DNA of 64,000 nucleotides, taken from NCBI GenBank assembly GCA_036383515.1, contig DASVOE010000079.1, forward strand, positions 1 through 64,000, in the 5' to 3' direction. A program made the translations under genes and the position numbers. Below are positions 63,286-64,000 of this stretch, one piece after another (positions within the stretch are counted from its first letter, which is position 1; every line of letters begins with the position of its first letter). Below the pieces are notes generated by a model, which ran no database searches, was not told the origin of the DNA, and saw only the letters and a program-made list of their open reading frames with translations. The DNA comes from CADEDV01 sp036383515. Lineage in GTDB: Bacteria > Bacteroidota > Bacteroidia > Chitinophagales > Chitinophagaceae.

Positions 63286-63714
63286 ATGAGAAAATTAACA
63301 GTAGTACCAAGAATTGGCGACAAAAGTTTTCAGATAATTGAAGATATTGTAGGTAGTAAATTTTCTGATAATTTTAAAGCCATCATGAAGGGATATGCAG
63401 GGCTTAATGTATTTGAAAATATATATCGAGACCGAGATAATAATATTTGGGCTTTAGGATCGTTTGATAATTTTACTTCTATATATGAACTAACTAAAGA
63501 ATTTATTCAAAATTACAAACGCAAATTAATTCCCTTTGCGTATGATCCAGGAGGCTGGCATTTTTGTTTATGTATGGATGAGGGAGTAGATTATGGTAAA
63601 ATAATTATCAACCGATGGACAGATCATTTACCTAAGGAGCAGTTTTTAATAATTGCTGATAGCTTTGAAGAGTTCATTAATGGATTAAAACGGGAAGATG
63701 AAATTGGAAAATGA
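63286..63714 (+). CDS. SMI1/KNR4 (SUKH)-like immunity protein
   Basis: A 142-residue cytoplasmic protein. The pattern KLIPFAYDPGGWHFCLCMDE followed by GKIIINRWTDH and a C-terminal helix IADSFEEFINGLKR matches the SUKH (SMI1/KNR4) superfamily, the most common immunity fold in polymorphic toxin loci. Base composition is low. It is separated from the toxin by about 1 kb and has no toxin beside it, so it is probably an orphan immunity gene kept from an earlier cassette, protecting against toxins of sister cells. A tiny frame upstream may be its partner. Confidence 0.72.
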   Translation: MRKLTVVPRIGDKSFQIIEDIVGSKFSDNFKAIMKGYAGLNVFENIYRDRDNNIWALGSFDNFTSIYELTKEFIQNYKRKLIPFAYDPGGWHFCLCMDEGVDYGKIIINRWTDHLPKEQFLIIADSFEEFINGLKREDEIGK

Positions 63715-64000
63715 GGTAAATCTATTAATGTATTAAAAACATTTCCGTAGTTGTTAGTGTAGTGCCGAACTGGTTAGAAAGTCAACGTCCTTTTTTGCAC
63801 TTGTTGATGTTCGGATGAAGCCTGTTAAAGAATCTTGCCGCCCTTGCTGTGTGTTTTCACCAGCAAGGGATTCGATTATATTTATAAATTGCTATAGTTA
63901 TGTGTAGCAAAGACTGATCGATAGTCTCCACAAATAAAGTTTGATTTGCAGAAACGCAATCCTGTATTCCTGGAAGAGTTTCGGTTAGATGCAGCAGACA
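63715..64000. other. Tail of the window after the second immunity gene
   Basis: No complete gene. It holds hairpin copy 2 and, from about 63925 in one frame, an open stretch SPQIKFDLQKRNPVFLEEFR running off the window end. This looks protein-like but has no ATG in view. It could be the start of a further toxin-cassette remnant. Confidence 0.35.
63841..63869. repeat. Hairpin repeat, copy 2
   Basis: cccttgctg (63841-63849) and cagcaaggg (63861-63869) pair perfectly; inside them gtg and cac add three pairs around tttt, with one bulged t. It lies 126 bases after the SMI1/KNR4-like gene and resembles the hairpin at 62860-62885 in stem, loop and position relative to an immunity gene. Confidence 0.65.

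Overview
The window comes from the chromosome of a Bacteroidota bacterium, most likely a soil or freshwater member of the Chitinophagaceae or a near relative. The evidence is two proteins with type IX secretion (T9SS) C-terminal sorting domains, SprB-like repeats, a PorP/SprF-family remnant, a TANFOR-type N-terminal domain, promoters of the form TTTG-N17-23-TAnnTTTG, few Shine-Dalgarno sequences, many Bacteroidota-type lipoproteins, and the futalosine route to menaquinone. I saw no rRNA, tRNA, CRISPR array or intact insertion sequence.

Positions 1-34,400 are mostly housekeeping and metabolic genes in short operons. They include mannonate dehydratase with a PQQ-type sugar dehydrogenase and a cytochrome c; an HU-like protein with a cupin; an FKBP isomerase; L-serine dehydratase; an AI-2E-family permease; the menaquinone enzyme MqnE; a secreted M43 protease; a nucleoside permease; thioredoxin; and DNA polymerase III alpha with a heptanucleotide tandem repeat just before its start codon. 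After these come a beta-propeller lipoprotein, an NlpC/P60 hydrolase, a flippase, an M1 peptidase, a peptide-binding lipoprotein, MsrA, a PPC-domain protein, a SulP transporter, a MutS2 without its Smr domain, a GtrII-like membrane protein, a CBS protein, and a LacI-family regulator whose probable own operator overlaps its start codon.

Positions 34,400-42,100 are a signalling island: one NarL-type response regulator facing away from a run of a membrane histidine kinase, a single-domain receiver and two receiver-PAS-kinase proteins. The last kinase has a receiver in which the phospho-acceptor Asp is replaced by Cys. A chimeric pseudogene follows (42,147-42,657), joining the 5' part of an IgGFc-binding-like surface protein gene to the 3' part of a porP/sprF gene.

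Positions 42,725-63,714 hold the most interesting feature, a roughly 20-kb single-strand locus with a candidate promoter and very tight gene spacing. In order it encodes a PKD lipoprotein, an outer-membrane beta-barrel, a 1787-residue exported protein, an Fn3 protein, an SprB-repeat protein with a T9SS sorting domain, and a 1778-residue protein. The last protein has a TANFOR/Fn3 N-terminus, a zincin-like peptidase domain and an AT-rich, toxin-like C-terminus, and its stop codon overlaps the start of a small candidate immunity gene. A second, SMI1/KNR4-like immunity gene lies beyond a scar-like stretch. I read the locus as an exported polymorphic-toxin system. The individual domain types are known from other systems; the arrangement as one operon, and the question of how a toxin without a sorting domain crosses the outer membrane, make it the best candidate here for an undescribed system.
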